Assembly (NCBI GenBank): GCA_027627225.1 | Contig: CM051033.1 | Coordinates: 10,537,558 to 10,601,557 of the forward strand | DNA length: 64,000 nt | DNA from: Congeria kusceri | Lineage: Eukaryota; Mollusca; Bivalvia; Myida; Dreissenidae | Direction: 5' to 3' | Part shown: in pieces, positions 36,347 through 46,049 of the stretch | How positions within the stretch are numbered: position 1 is the stretch's first letter | How the letters are laid out: every line of letters begins with the position of its first letter | Translations under genes and position numbers: made by a program | The notes under the pieces: generated by a model | Database searches by the model: none | Seen by the model: the letters and a program-made list of their open reading frames with translations, nothing else | What the model was told of the DNA's origin: nothing

Positions 36347-36375
36347 GAGCAGTGATGTTTGGCTGATCACTGCTC
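36347..36375. other. Perfect hairpin
   Basis: GAGCAGTGAT and ATCACTGCTC form a perfect 10-bp stem around a 9-base loop. It lies just outside the right end of the 2.86-kb duplication and about 350 bp before the LINE ORF1. Significance unknown. Confidence 0.6.
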
Positions 36376-36729
36376 CTGTTTACATTGCTCCTAAATATAA
36401 GTAATAGTGATATAACATAATAATGTTTGGTTCCAAACACTAATAATTTTTTTTTGGACATATGGAGTAATTTAGTTACAAGCAAAAGTAGATATAGATG
36501 GATATAATTCATGTTCGTTTTGTGACATTGTGGATATTTTTGTGTTGAAAAAGTGGATAACTGGCACATTGAGAAGACCCCTGGACATACCTGGACATAC
36601 ACAATTACTGTTTTGGGATAACTTTTTCTCCTTACAATGAAATAAGCCCGATTATAAAGGGCTTAGAGTGCATTGTACATTGATTGGATTACCAATACAG
36701 TGTGAATATCTGACACCAACAGTTTCATT

Positions 36730-37676
36730 ATGAGTGGTAACGGTAAACCTGAACAGCCTAAACTGAATTTCAAAGGACAAAAGCCTCAGACTAAACCGGC
36801 AGTCAAAAAGCTAAGAGCTTCAAGTAATATTAGCGACACCAGCATGGAAGAACTGAGCTGTATCCACACACAGCTAGAAGCTATGACTGAGGGGCTATGT
36901 GAATTGAGGGAAGATCTCAAAATTATGTTAAAGCAAGATGAGATAGAAGACCTAATCAAGAACACAGTTACAACGATAATGAAAAAGATCGAAGAATCCA
37001 TGTTCAGAAAAATTGAAACTGAAGTTACAAATAAAACAAAGGTATTAAGTGACAAAATATCAGGTCTTGAATTTGAAAATGAACAGTTGAAACAAAAGAT
37101 CGTAGATTTAAAGATTAGTAACACAAAAGCAATTACTGAGTTGAAAACACGAGTTGAGAAAAATTATGAGACAAGCAGAGTATGTTGGCCAATTATAACG
37201 AACAATACTCGAGAAAGAACAATGTTAAAATTATGAACATTACAGAAGCACCCGATGAATCAGAAACCAGTCTCACACAAACCATATCTGCGACCCTGAA
37301 GACAGCAGCAGACATTGAACTAAAACCCGATGACATAATTGCCATACATCGCATTCCATCCAAGAAGGGCACTACTCGACCAATATTACTCAAACTAAGA
37401 AACAACAATGTGAAGTCAGCAATCATGAAAAAACGAACTCCCATGAAGAACAAAGGATTCAAACTTGTTGATGACGTTACAAAGCGCAATCAAGGACTGA
37501 TACACAGACTATTACTGCACCCCGATATAAAAAACGCCTGGTTCTTTAATGGGGCGGTTTTCGGACAAACCATTTCTGATGAAAGAATTAAATTTGACAT
37601 ATTTGACAATATTAATAACACAATTAATGACAATCGGAACAGAAGCAGGAAATTCAAAGCTGGAGCCAGTGTTTAA
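36730..37676 (+). pseudogene. Tx1/L1-like LINE ORF1 with one frameshift
   Basis: Two overlapping frames (36730-37236 and 37182-37676) together give a protein of roughly 310 residues with the layout of L1-type ORF1, an RNA-binding chaperone that coats the element's own RNA. The first part has a basic N terminus (KPEQPKLNFKGQKPQTKP) and a long coiled coil (about 45-150; heptads such as ISGLEFENEQLKQKIVDLK). The second part begins ANYNEQYSRKNNVKIMNI, the start of an RRM-like domain, followed by an IHRIPSKK-type segment and a basic C-terminal domain (RPILLKL, MKKRTPMKNKGFKLVDD). One indel near 37175-37182 separates the frames. The paired endonuclease ORF lies downstream at 39830. Confidence 0.75.
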
Positions 37677-39829
37677 TATAATGACAAAATACTCCAAATG
37701 GATACTTTACATACTGGGGGATTTTTACTTGATGTACCTTTTAACCGGTATGTAAATGATTTTTATGTCATTGAGTGTTTTGTTGTTGCTTTGTACTGTA
37801 TTAAAAATGAATTGTTTCAAATGGGAAATAAGAGTGTTTTTACCTTGTTTATTATATATATTAATATTAATTATATATCATTATATACAAGTTGTAATGT
37901 GTCATCTTCGCTAAAAAACATAAACGTAATCTATAACATAAAAATTACCTATTTATGTTTTTTGATGCACATTTTACAGATGGCTACATTGTATCCTTAA
38001 CGTGTAAAAATGAAAACTGAAACGATATACATTTATTTTAAACATAAAAAACTTATAAACGCAATTGTATCATTATAAACATCGATTGGTAATGTATTAC
38101 CACAGTGCTAAATTATTCATTTAATCACTTACACAATCCTTTTACCTGTCCATTGTATACCAGAATTGTGTATTTTAAACATCTTTTTTCTTGGAAAATT
38201 TGTGTTAACCTATTGATTAAAGTAATCTTTGAACGCTCCCAAAATTATGTATTCATATTTACTGTATATACTTTGAAATTTAAATGCGATGTCTCTTGTG
38301 AATCTTTTTTATATAATATGGGTGTGCTTATATAGACATAAATATTATAGTTAAATGAATATGTTTTTTTATGGATTAAATTATATTTGGTCAGTTCCGA
38401 TAAGGTGTATATATGTTTTGTTTATATAGTTTTTGTGATATAAAACAGGTTTACAGACAAATATCAGTCTAGTCAGGAAACACAATGGTGATCTGCACAA
38501 ATCCCATGTTTTTCATAAATAACTGTACTCTTAAAAGTAATACCAATTGCTTTCCCATGATTTTCACGAATATCTGCACTTTTAACAGTAATACAAATTG
38601 TCATAAACTGAACTAGTCATTTTGGGGGTTGTCAATGAAACATTTTATACAGTATTTGAAGTTTGTAATATATAAAATATTCAACAATTTACAGACTCAA
38701 AATCACTTTTTCAGTTTCTGATCACTAAAGTAACTTTTCACAGTAAAACATGTTGCTTTGTTTATAATTACTTATGTCTTCTCAATTGGCTGTAACAATG
38801 TCTTTATAAAATGTTGATAACACACGACTATACTGACATTTATTAGACGAACATTAAAATTTAAATACCTTACGGACCACAATTATTTATAGTCTGCCGA
38901 TAAATAAAGGAGCATTGTATGACTTATAACCAGTTTCGTATTTCATTTTTCAGGTCCTATAATACATGCTTACTGTGTATAACTATAGTCTACTTGTACA
39001 AGTTAAATTTATAGTGCACACTTATTTTCTGTTTCAATGTATTGTCAATGTAAGTGTATACACAGTGCATGTTTTAGGTGTATATTCTGTTTTTTGTATG
39101 TATACTGGGTATAATTATAGTCTGTGTTTACAAGTTTAATTTAAAGTACACATTTATTGTCTGTTTCAATGTATCGTTACCACTGTGTACATTATGTATG
39201 TTTTTTATATGTATATTCCTAGTTAAGTTGCTTATAACGACATTAAATTTGAATATTTAAATTGAGAATACATTGAATTGTTTTATATTCTAACCAATTC
39301 ATTGCAATGTTTTTCGCTTTTTTTTAGATCGTTTTTATAACTGGAGATACATAGTGAATGTATTCAACTTGTATATCGTTTTGATCGATATATAGCCTTA
39401 GTTTTTGTGTGTGTGTGTGAGCTATATTACTACTTTTAATGGCAGTAAATGTATTCATCTTGTATATATTTTTGATTGATATATAGCCTTAGTTTTTGTT
39501 TTGCCCTATCATTACTTAATTTAATTCAAATATATCCACAATAGGCATATTACAGTATCATTTTGTATTATGAATAAAAAAATCATATCTCCAACTAGCA
39601 ACCGTATGTCTTAGTCTTATATTTAGGGCAATTTATTTGTACTGTACACTTTGTATTTTGTTTAAATTTTCACGATTTCTTTCTCAGTTTCAAGTTGTTT
39701 TTCTTCTATGCTTGCCATGCTGTATATACAAATCAGGAATGTTCTGCGAACTTCAACATTGTTGAATAGCTGCATCTTTGCTGATGCCAGTATTTTCCTA
39801 ATAACGTCTTTTTTCAAATATATTCATAG
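37677..39829. other. Unusually long spacer between LINE ORFs, with short tandem duplications
   Basis: About 2.15 kb of very AT-rich sequence between ORF1 and the endonuclease ORF. It holds several old pairwise duplications. One has GCTTACTGTGTATAACTATA near 38967 against TGTATACTGGGTATAATTAT near 39098, both followed by CTGTTTCAATGTAT. Another has GATATATAGCCTTAGTTTTT at 39386 and 39477. A third has CTGTACTCTTAAAAGTAATA at 38524 against CTGCACTTTTAACAGTAATA at 38574. A short GT run sits at 39405-39419. I see no coding sequence. It may be an expanded inter-ORF region or contain an inserted AT-rich element. Confidence 0.5.
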
Positions 39830-40788
39830 ATGAATAAATTAAAGATTATCTCATATAATTGCAGAGGCTTAAATGATCCAAAAAAAGATCAGATGTTTTT
39901 CATTTTTTAAAAGAAACAAATTCACATGTATTTTGTTTGCAAGATTTACATTTTACATCGGACATGGAAAAACAATTATATTCACTGTGGAATGCAGAGG
40001 CCTTTTATAGTTTTGCAAAATGAAATGCCCGAGGGGTGGGGATTTTGTTTACCAAAGGATTAGATGTCAAGGTTAACCAAGCTTTTACAGATGATAAAGG
40101 CACCTATATAATTTTAAATCTTACTTTACAAGGTAAACAGTTAACACTTATTAACGTTTATGGCCCAAATAATGATAACCCTACTTTCTATCAGCATATT
40201 TTTACTATAATTGAAAATATAGGGAATGAATCTTTTATATGGTGTGGCGATTTTAACTTGGTGTTAAATACAAATCTTGATTACAGTAATTACAAATACA
40301 ACAATAATAACATAAAAGCAAGAAACATTTTAACAAATTTTATTGGAGAACAAAATTTACACGACCCATTCAGAGAAATACACGGAGATTTGAAAAAGTT
40401 CTCATGGCGAAGGACAAACCCCTTACAACAGGCAAGGCTAGATTTTTTCTTGGTTACTAGTGATTTCATACCTCATATCAGAGATTGTAATATAGGAATT
40501 AGTTATCGTTCTGATCACTCAGTCATTACTTTAATTTTGGATTTTGAAAATATTCCACATGGAAAAGGACTTTGGAAATTCAACAACTCCCTTCTTCTAG
40601 ATAAAGATTATCTTGCTTACATTAATGATAAAATCGAACAAATAAAAATACAATATGCATTGCCAGTATATAATTTAGAAAATATCTCCTCAGTCTGTAA
40701 TGCAGATATACAGTTTCAAATTGACGACCAACTTTTTCTGGAAACATTATTGATGGAAATCAGAGGCTCAACAATTTCTTATTCATCA
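39830..40788 (+). pseudogene. Tx1/L1-like LINE ORF2, endonuclease domain, broken
   Basis: The start codon at 39830 opens MNKLKIISYNCRGLNDPKK, the first motif of an APE-type endonuclease that nicks target DNA for reverse transcription. A frameshift near 39905 moves the reading to ETNSHVFCLQDLHFTSDMEK, and a TGA at about 40021 follows. From 40036 a long frame carries NARGVGILFTKGL, LINVYGPNNDNP, the GDFN motif, RLDFFLVTSDF and the SDHSVI motif, the usual catalytic set. The second motif reads QDLH where QETH or QDTH is common. After SDHS the linker runs to EIRGSTISYSS, where coding similarity stops at about 40788 because another element is inserted. No RT domain follows. The nominal frame continues to 40869 with unrelated residues. 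Confidence 0.85.
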
Positions 40789-41681
40789 TGTCAAGATTCT
40801 AGACCCATGCCATGTACATGTACTCAGTTAAATTCCTCTACAAATATTGTGGTCTGTGCTTGGTCCTGATATCTTGGAGGTTATCAAAATAAAGGGGCTC
40901 TGGTATTCCAACTAACCATGAGCACTGGCAATTTGAAACAAACGGGTGTCCAGTTTGATAGACCGCAGATCCCTTGAAATATTGTTTATTTTCCACCCAA
41001 TGTTCCCAGAAACTTAGCAACCCAACTCAGTACAGTCGTAGTCTTTGTGCAGTGAGGACGCTCGTAAAGTGCCCAAGGGGCAGAAGTTGTAAGTGTATCT
41101 GTGTTGGATACCTTTATTATAAAGAACTGGGATCCCAGTTTCCGGGTGGGTGTGGCAGACCTGCGTTGACGGCTGTCACCCAACGGGAAGTACGCCATAG
41201 CCGTGTGCGAGAGGCATTGTCGGCGACGAAGGTCGGTTAGGGACGCACCAACTCAGCAAAGTGCAGTGGGGTGCAGTTCTAAGGTGACCAAGTTTAGAGC
41301 GCCACAAGGGCCAGGTTATGCCAGGACGCTGAGGGCTAGACAGAGCCAGGAAGTCAAGGGCCAGGTTGTGCCAGAGAGCTGAGGGCCAGGCGAGAGATCT
41401 CGTTGAGTATTGTATCGGGTGTGACACGTGACATTTTAGTCGGCCAGTGACTTATTTGTCGTTGTTTCTTCATTTGTTACTATTACCTGGTAGTCATTGA
41501 AACATTATAATTAAAATATGCATGCGGTCTCTACTAACCCTAGTAGTTTTTTTTTTTTTAGTTAATGTATCATATGTGAAGATTTTCAATTAATTAAATT
41601 GTTCAAAATTCCATCTGTCTCCATCATCATTTCTATGATCAAGGCTCGAACCGCTTGTCACTCGTAAATCACTCCGTGACA
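40789..41681 (+). mobile_element. Candidate 5' LTR of the Gypsy-type element
   Basis: The segment starts TGTCAAGATTC exactly where the LINE coding sequence is lost and ends CCGTGACA six bases before a primer-binding-like site. TGTCA and TGACA are the short inverted ends expected of an LTR. It is richer in G+C than its surroundings and contains a TATAAAG word near 41120, a plausible promoter. A shorter LTR beginning TGTGACACG at 41420 is the alternative. No second LTR was found downstream, so the call rests on structure only. Confidence 0.5.
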
Positions 41682-41687
41682 AAAAAC

Positions 41688-41705
41688 TGGCGATCCCGGC
41701 AGGAC
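41688..41705 (+). promoter_or_regulatory. Primer-binding-like site
   Basis: TGGCGATCCCGGCAGGAC begins with TGG, the complement of a tRNA CCA end, directly after the candidate LTR and about 365 bp before the Gag start. This is the expected position of a retrotransposon minus-strand primer site. The matching tRNA was not determined. Confidence 0.55.
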
Positions 41706-42069
41706 CATTTAATTATAATTGGTTTCCTTTATCATGGATTTGTGTGGAGCAGATCATCTGTGAGGTATCATATTTCAACTCTTTACCTGGAACTCTGTTA
41801 GGGGTTAAGCTATTTTTAGACGTTTTGTTACACTTGATTTGATGTGAGTCAAGGGGGACTAGCAGTGGAAAATTAGGGATTTTTAGGGATCTAGGCTATA
41901 CGAGTTTTCTCCCTTAGATGTTTGCAGTTAAAGGGGTGTTATTGTAATTTATCACACTTGAGTCACTATCTGGAAAAGTTTTGATTTAAATTTTTGTCAT
42001 TATTTGCACAATTTCATTTGAATAGTTGTTCATTTTTATTGCTTTTAAGAGGATCAATTCAGTGGAACA

Positions 42070-43818
42070 ATGGATGCACGGTCTTTCATTGAGGATGGGA
42101 AGTTAATGGGCTTAGAAGGGACAGATTTGAGGTCATATGTTGAGAATAAGGAAAAGGCATACATAGAACGGGAGCGGGAAGAGAGGGCTAGAGAGAGGGA
42201 ACTTAGAAAACTGGAAATTGAAGCTAAGGCGGTTGCTCTGGAAAGGGAGATCGAACTTGAGAGGCTCAAGAAGGCAGAAAGTCTGCCCGATCATGCTCTT
42301 TCGGCGCCGCGTGTCTCAGCTAAATTTCCTAAGCTTCCGAATTTTGATGAGCACAAAGACGACATAGATTCGTACTTGCAGCGATTTGAGAGGTTCGCTG
42401 AATCATGTAGTTGGAGTAGAGATTCTTGGGCTACCACGTTAAGTGCCTATCTTAGGGGTAATGCCTTGTCAGTGTTTAGTAGGATGACGGCTGATGATGC
42501 ACTTGATTATGATAAATTGAAGGTTGCACTTCTGAAGCGGTTTCGGATGACGGAAGAAGGCTTCCGCATGCGGTTCCGGTCATCGAAACCAGACCAAGGT
42601 GAGACAGTCTCACAATTTGCAGTTAGACTGCAGAACTACCTGAGCAGGTGGGTGGAACTGGCAGAGACTGAGAGGACCCACGAGGGACTAAGCGATCTGT
42701 TAGTGCGAGAACAGTTAGTCCAGCAGGTAAGTAAACCTCTTGCATTGTACTTGAAAGAAAGGAATCCGAAAAGTGTTGCGGAGATGGTCCATCTAGCAGA
42801 CCATTATGATCAGGCACACAGAACTACAGAGGTAAGTAATCAGGGTGACAGCAAATTAGCACAGAAGCTGTGTTTTATTTGCAAAGGCAATCATTTGGCC
42901 AGGAATTGTCCTACATCTGGGACAAAATCCAATGGGAGTCCAGGGAAGGGAGGAGGTAAGTATGTCAGTTCACACCGACCTCCACCGGACAATCGGAATT
43001 CGTCGTTTAGAAACGGCCAGGGCCGGAGAGAAATGGGCCACGCATGCACGAGGGATCAAAATTGGAGGCGTGGACAGGTGCCTAGGAGAAAAGAAGAAAT
43101 CAATGTTTCCATTGATGAAGAAACTGCCATGTTAAACATGCCAGTTTGCCAAGGTTATGTGAAAGGGAAGAAGGTCATTGTGTTAAGAGATACTGGGTGT
43201 AACAGCGTCGTTGTAAAGGCGGCTTTAGTTTCCAAAGAGGAATACACCGGGGGGACCAGGAAGTGTATACTAATGGATGGTACCCCAAAGTATTGCCCCG
43301 TAGCGCTCATCACCATTTCAACACCGTACATTGAGGGGAAGGTTGAAGCCATGGTCATGGACAACCCAGTATATGACCTTATAATAGGAAACGTGCAAGG
43401 TGTAAAGGATCTTGGCGTTATAAGAGAGGACAAAGGAAAGGAAGCAGTGAATGCTACGGCAAAGGACAGTGTAGCAGAAGGAATGTTGGAGCAGACACAT
43501 GTCGGGCTTGGGGTACAAACAAGGGCCCAAAAAGAGAAGGCATGCAGAGGAACCAAGCCACTAAACGTCAAGACCAGTTTGGTCGACATCAGTAAACAGG
43601 ATATAAGCAAGGAGCAAGGGGAAGACAGTACCCTGGAGGGCTTACGCAGTCGAGTTGAAAAGGGCGAGAAGAGGACATATGAGAATGGGGGAGGAGCATG
43701 GTTTGAGAAGAGGGGTGACATCATTTATCGGTTTTATCAGAAAGCCGACAAATGTGGTGGAATTGTTAAACAGCTCGTTGTTCCAGAAATGTACAGGAAG
43801 CATGTCCTAAGTATCTAA
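42070..43818 (+). CDS. Gypsy-type Gag-protease ORF, 582 aa, Gmr1-like
   Basis: An intact frame from an ATG. In order: a charged coiled coil (about 26-70); a capsid region starting KFPKLPNFDE (85-94); a segment at about 160-250 with the pattern of a SCAN domain (FRMRFR 165-170, W194, LLVREQLVQQV 210-220, then LYLKERNPKSVAEMVHLADH); a zinc knuckle CFICKGNHLARNC (268-280) with spacing CX2CX3HX4C, one residue shorter than usual; an aspartic protease with active-site DTG (374-376) and DLIIGN (436-441); TRAQ (484-487); and then FEKRGDIIYRFY and VKQLVVPEMYRKHVLSI, the stretch that leads into the HHCC domain of an integrase. No RT or RNase H lies between protease and integrase. In Gmr1-like elements integrase precedes RT, and the vertebrate SCAN domain derives from Gmr1-like capsid, so this ORF fits that lineage. 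Internal deletion in an ordinary Gypsy element is the alternative. The ORF stops at 43818, eight bases before a MITE. Confidence 0.8.
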   Translation: MDARSFIEDGKLMGLEGTDLRSYVENKEKAYIEREREERARERELRKLEIEAKAVALEREIELERLKKAESLPDHALSAPRVSAKFPKLPNFDEHKDDIDSYLQRFERFAESCSWSRDSWATTLSAYLRGNALSVFSRMTADDALDYDKLKVALLKRFRMTEEGFRMRFRSSKPDQGETVSQFAVRLQNYLSRWVELAETERTHEGLSDLLVREQLVQQVSKPLALYLKERNPKSVAEMVHLADHYDQAHRTTEVSNQGDSKLAQKLCFICKGNHLARNCPTSGTKSNGSPGKGGGKYVSSHRPPPDNRNSSFRNGQGRREMGHACTRDQNWRRGQVPRRKEEINVSIDEETAMLNMPVCQGYVKGKKVIVLRDTGCNSVVVKAALVSKEEYTGGTRKCILMDGTPKYCPVALITISTPYIEGKVEAMVMDNPVYDLIIGNVQGVKDLGVIREDKGKEAVNATAKDSVAEGMLEQTHVGLGVQTRAQKEKACRGTKPLNVKTSLVDISKQDISKEQGEDSTLEGLRSRVEKGEKRTYENGGGAWFEKRGDIIYRFYQKADKCGGIVKQLVVPEMYRKHVLSI

Positions 43819-43825
43819 AAATAAA

Positions 43826-43914
43826 AAACGATTGTTCGTTCTGATGCTAATGCCCTCGTGGTGAATTTCTGGCGCAACAGAGCTCAAAATCGTTGTTTAT
43901 TTGCAGATAAACAT
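43826..43914. mobile_element. Palindromic MITE, copy C, decayed
   Basis: AACGATTGTTCGTTCTGATG and CTCAAAATCGTTGTTTATTT, then GCAGATAAAC, match the two halves of the copy at 28612-28752, with the central hairpin lost. It directly follows the stop of the Gag ORF, so it may mark the point where the integrase sequence was cut off. Confidence 0.55.
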
Positions 43915-44339
43915 CTTAAAATTCATATTGAAAATTGCTTCTTAATTAACCTATTTGTGGCAAGGAGACTTATATTTATATTTATATCTCAAACTGGTGA
44001 ACGGAACCCCGTTCGAAATATTGCAATGTAAACTTTCAAAACAGCCACATAGCAATAGTGGTAGTATTTATATGGAACTCCTTACGAAAACAGCAAATAG
44101 CAATAGCAAAAGCAATACTACTAGTAGTACAGTCAATCAACATTATCGGTTAATGGCATTATACTAATGATATTTACACTTAAAATATACACAATGTAAG
44201 AACACGTTATATAATAAGCACTGATAGACAAATCATTTATAGTTGTATTCCAAATGTTTACTAACTGAATTATTACCAATCCTACTTTGTGTTGGGAAAT
44301 AACTGAATCTACTGCTTTTCTTGTCGCCAGTATGTCGTG
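43915..44339. other. No gene seen
   Basis: AT-rich sequence without recognisable retrotransposon or host coding content. No continuation of integrase, no RT and no second LTR were found here. Confidence 0.5.
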
Positions 44340-44760
44340 TTTTATCAATATTTTGGTGTGATAAGCGGATATAGAGAATACTAGGTTAGTGTTGAATATA
44401 GAGAAGTTTATCTTGCGAGGCTTAGAACACCGGAAGCGCGAGCCTTGGTGAACGCTTCTGATGTTCGAGCCGAGTCAGATAAACTTCTCTATATTCAGCG
44501 CTAATCTTAGTATTCTATTTATCCCATCATTTCCGTCATTTTCTACATTTGTTTTTGAAAATACACTTAAGAAAAACACACTAAATAACACGGAAAATAT
44601 AAAATGACGTCACGATAAACAACAAAATGACGTCATTATACTACGTCATTATACTACGCGTGTTTGCTGTATTCAACAGTGTGGAATACAGCTAAGTTTA
44701 TCTCACGGGGTATTATTTCGTGAATGTCACTGTGAAGATGGGATAAAAATGAAAGGCATA
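44340..44760. mobile_element. Foldback element with 40-bp inverted arms
   Basis: At 44373-44411 AGAATACTAGGTTAGTGTTG and AATATAGAGAAGTTTATCT are mirrored at 44479-44518 by AGATAAACTTCTCTATATTC and AGCGCTAATCTTAGTATTCT, with only a few mismatches. The right side (TATTTATCCCATCAT, then TAAATAACACGGAAAA, CAACAAAATGACGTCATT and GCGTGTTTGCTGTATTC) aligns with 35060-35210 and with its duplicate at 47795-47940. The element inside the 2.86-kb block is therefore the same family. No coding capacity. Confidence 0.75.
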
Positions 44761-44948
44761 GCTAACAATTAGCCGATCTCAGAAACAATCACAAGCGTCC
44801 ACAGAGCTATAGTATTCGTCTTAATAAAGTTGGACAATGACAGTAACTGCTGAGAATTGGTTCACCGTAAGTGGTTTATTTCAGTAATGAATTACACATA
44901 ATATGTTACGCCCACACAATGTCTTGCTACTACAACATTATTGTTTGA

Positions 44949-45027
44949 GAAATAGCACAGACGGTTGCGGACTGACTGGGAGGACACTATATTGCGAGGA
45001 GGTCCGAAGTGGTATGTGCTATTTCTT
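44949..45027. repeat. Short inverted repeat
   Basis: GAAATAGCACA at 44950 and TGTGCTATTTC at 45017 form an 11-bp perfect stem around about 56 bp containing GGAGGACACTATA and GGAGGTCCG. A small foldback structure of unknown origin. Confidence 0.6.
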
Positions 45028-46049
45028 TTATTATACCGCACATTTTTAGTAAAGAAGTGTTATAGAAAAATAGATAATATATCACAAGCATAATACATTG
45101 CACTAAACAATTCTTTATTTTGTGCAAAGCATTTTTTAAATGACAAAAGACATTATGGCAGTTTGCAAAAAAAATGCGTTGTGAAATTTGCTACTCAGAA
45201 CTGCGGTTACACACAACAAGAATTGCGCTGGCACCGGGTTCTATATTTTTTGGTTGGCCCGCTTAAATAGCATTTTAAAAATAACCTAAATAACGGACCG
45301 TTGACATGTATACACGCGAAAAGGAAACATATGTATGTAAGGTATAAAATACTACAATATAATTAATACAAGCAAACATTTAGACGTCGACTTACAATTC
45401 CTTTATGTCACTTTAGTATAAGTTACAAAACACAACATTATCAAATGTGTCTATTGGCGGTCAACACTAATTCTCCTATTTGATTAGTTGAACAAAGTTA
45501 TTAAGAGAAAACGCGACTTATAAAAATGTAATTACACTATCGACATATGCAGATTGATAATACGTTATGTTCGCACGTCCTTTGCTCTCCATGTACGGTA
45601 AACGTACATTTGCTCTCCATGTACGGTAAACGTACATTTGCTCTCCATGTACGGTAAACGTACATTTGCGATTTAATTGGCCTATTATGTATATTGGTTA
45701 TAAAGAATCATTTTGTTTCCATGACACTAGTGTGGGTGTGTGCTTCGTGAATAATTAACCTGATTATATATCCACTGGGATTTATAAGGGAATCGTTTCC
45801 ACTGTATGAATACATTTGAGACAAATTGTAGTAGACATACCTACACACGCATTTCCCAGTATATTGTGGCATTTTTTTCAAATTGGGTGATATGTCGTCG
45901 ATACATAGAGTTATCGCCACGTTCATCCGTGTGTGTCCTTCACTCTCATTTCGAATGTCAAGTTTATTGTACGGAACATAATTCGAAAGATTAGGTTAGA
46001 TGGGTTTGAGGGAAACTTCATAAAATGATAGAAGAAGGATGAACTCAAA
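45028..46049. other. No gene; contains a three-unit tandem repeat
   Basis: AT-rich sequence. Short frames at 45708-45994 on both strands have no recognisable domain. The only structure is the 28-bp repeat listed separately. Confidence 0.5.
45581..45664 (+). repeat. 28-bp tandem repeat with internal dyad, 3 units
   Basis: Three identical units of TTTGCTCTCCATGTACGGTA followed by AACGTACA. Each contains the inverted pair TGTACG / CGTACA around GTAAA. Perfect identity suggests recent formation. Confidence 0.96.

Noticed and set aside
42623..43724. Antisense frames of 64-189 codons opposite the Gag-protease ORF
   Set aside because: These are shadows of a genuine coding frame, which has recognisable domains on the plus strand.
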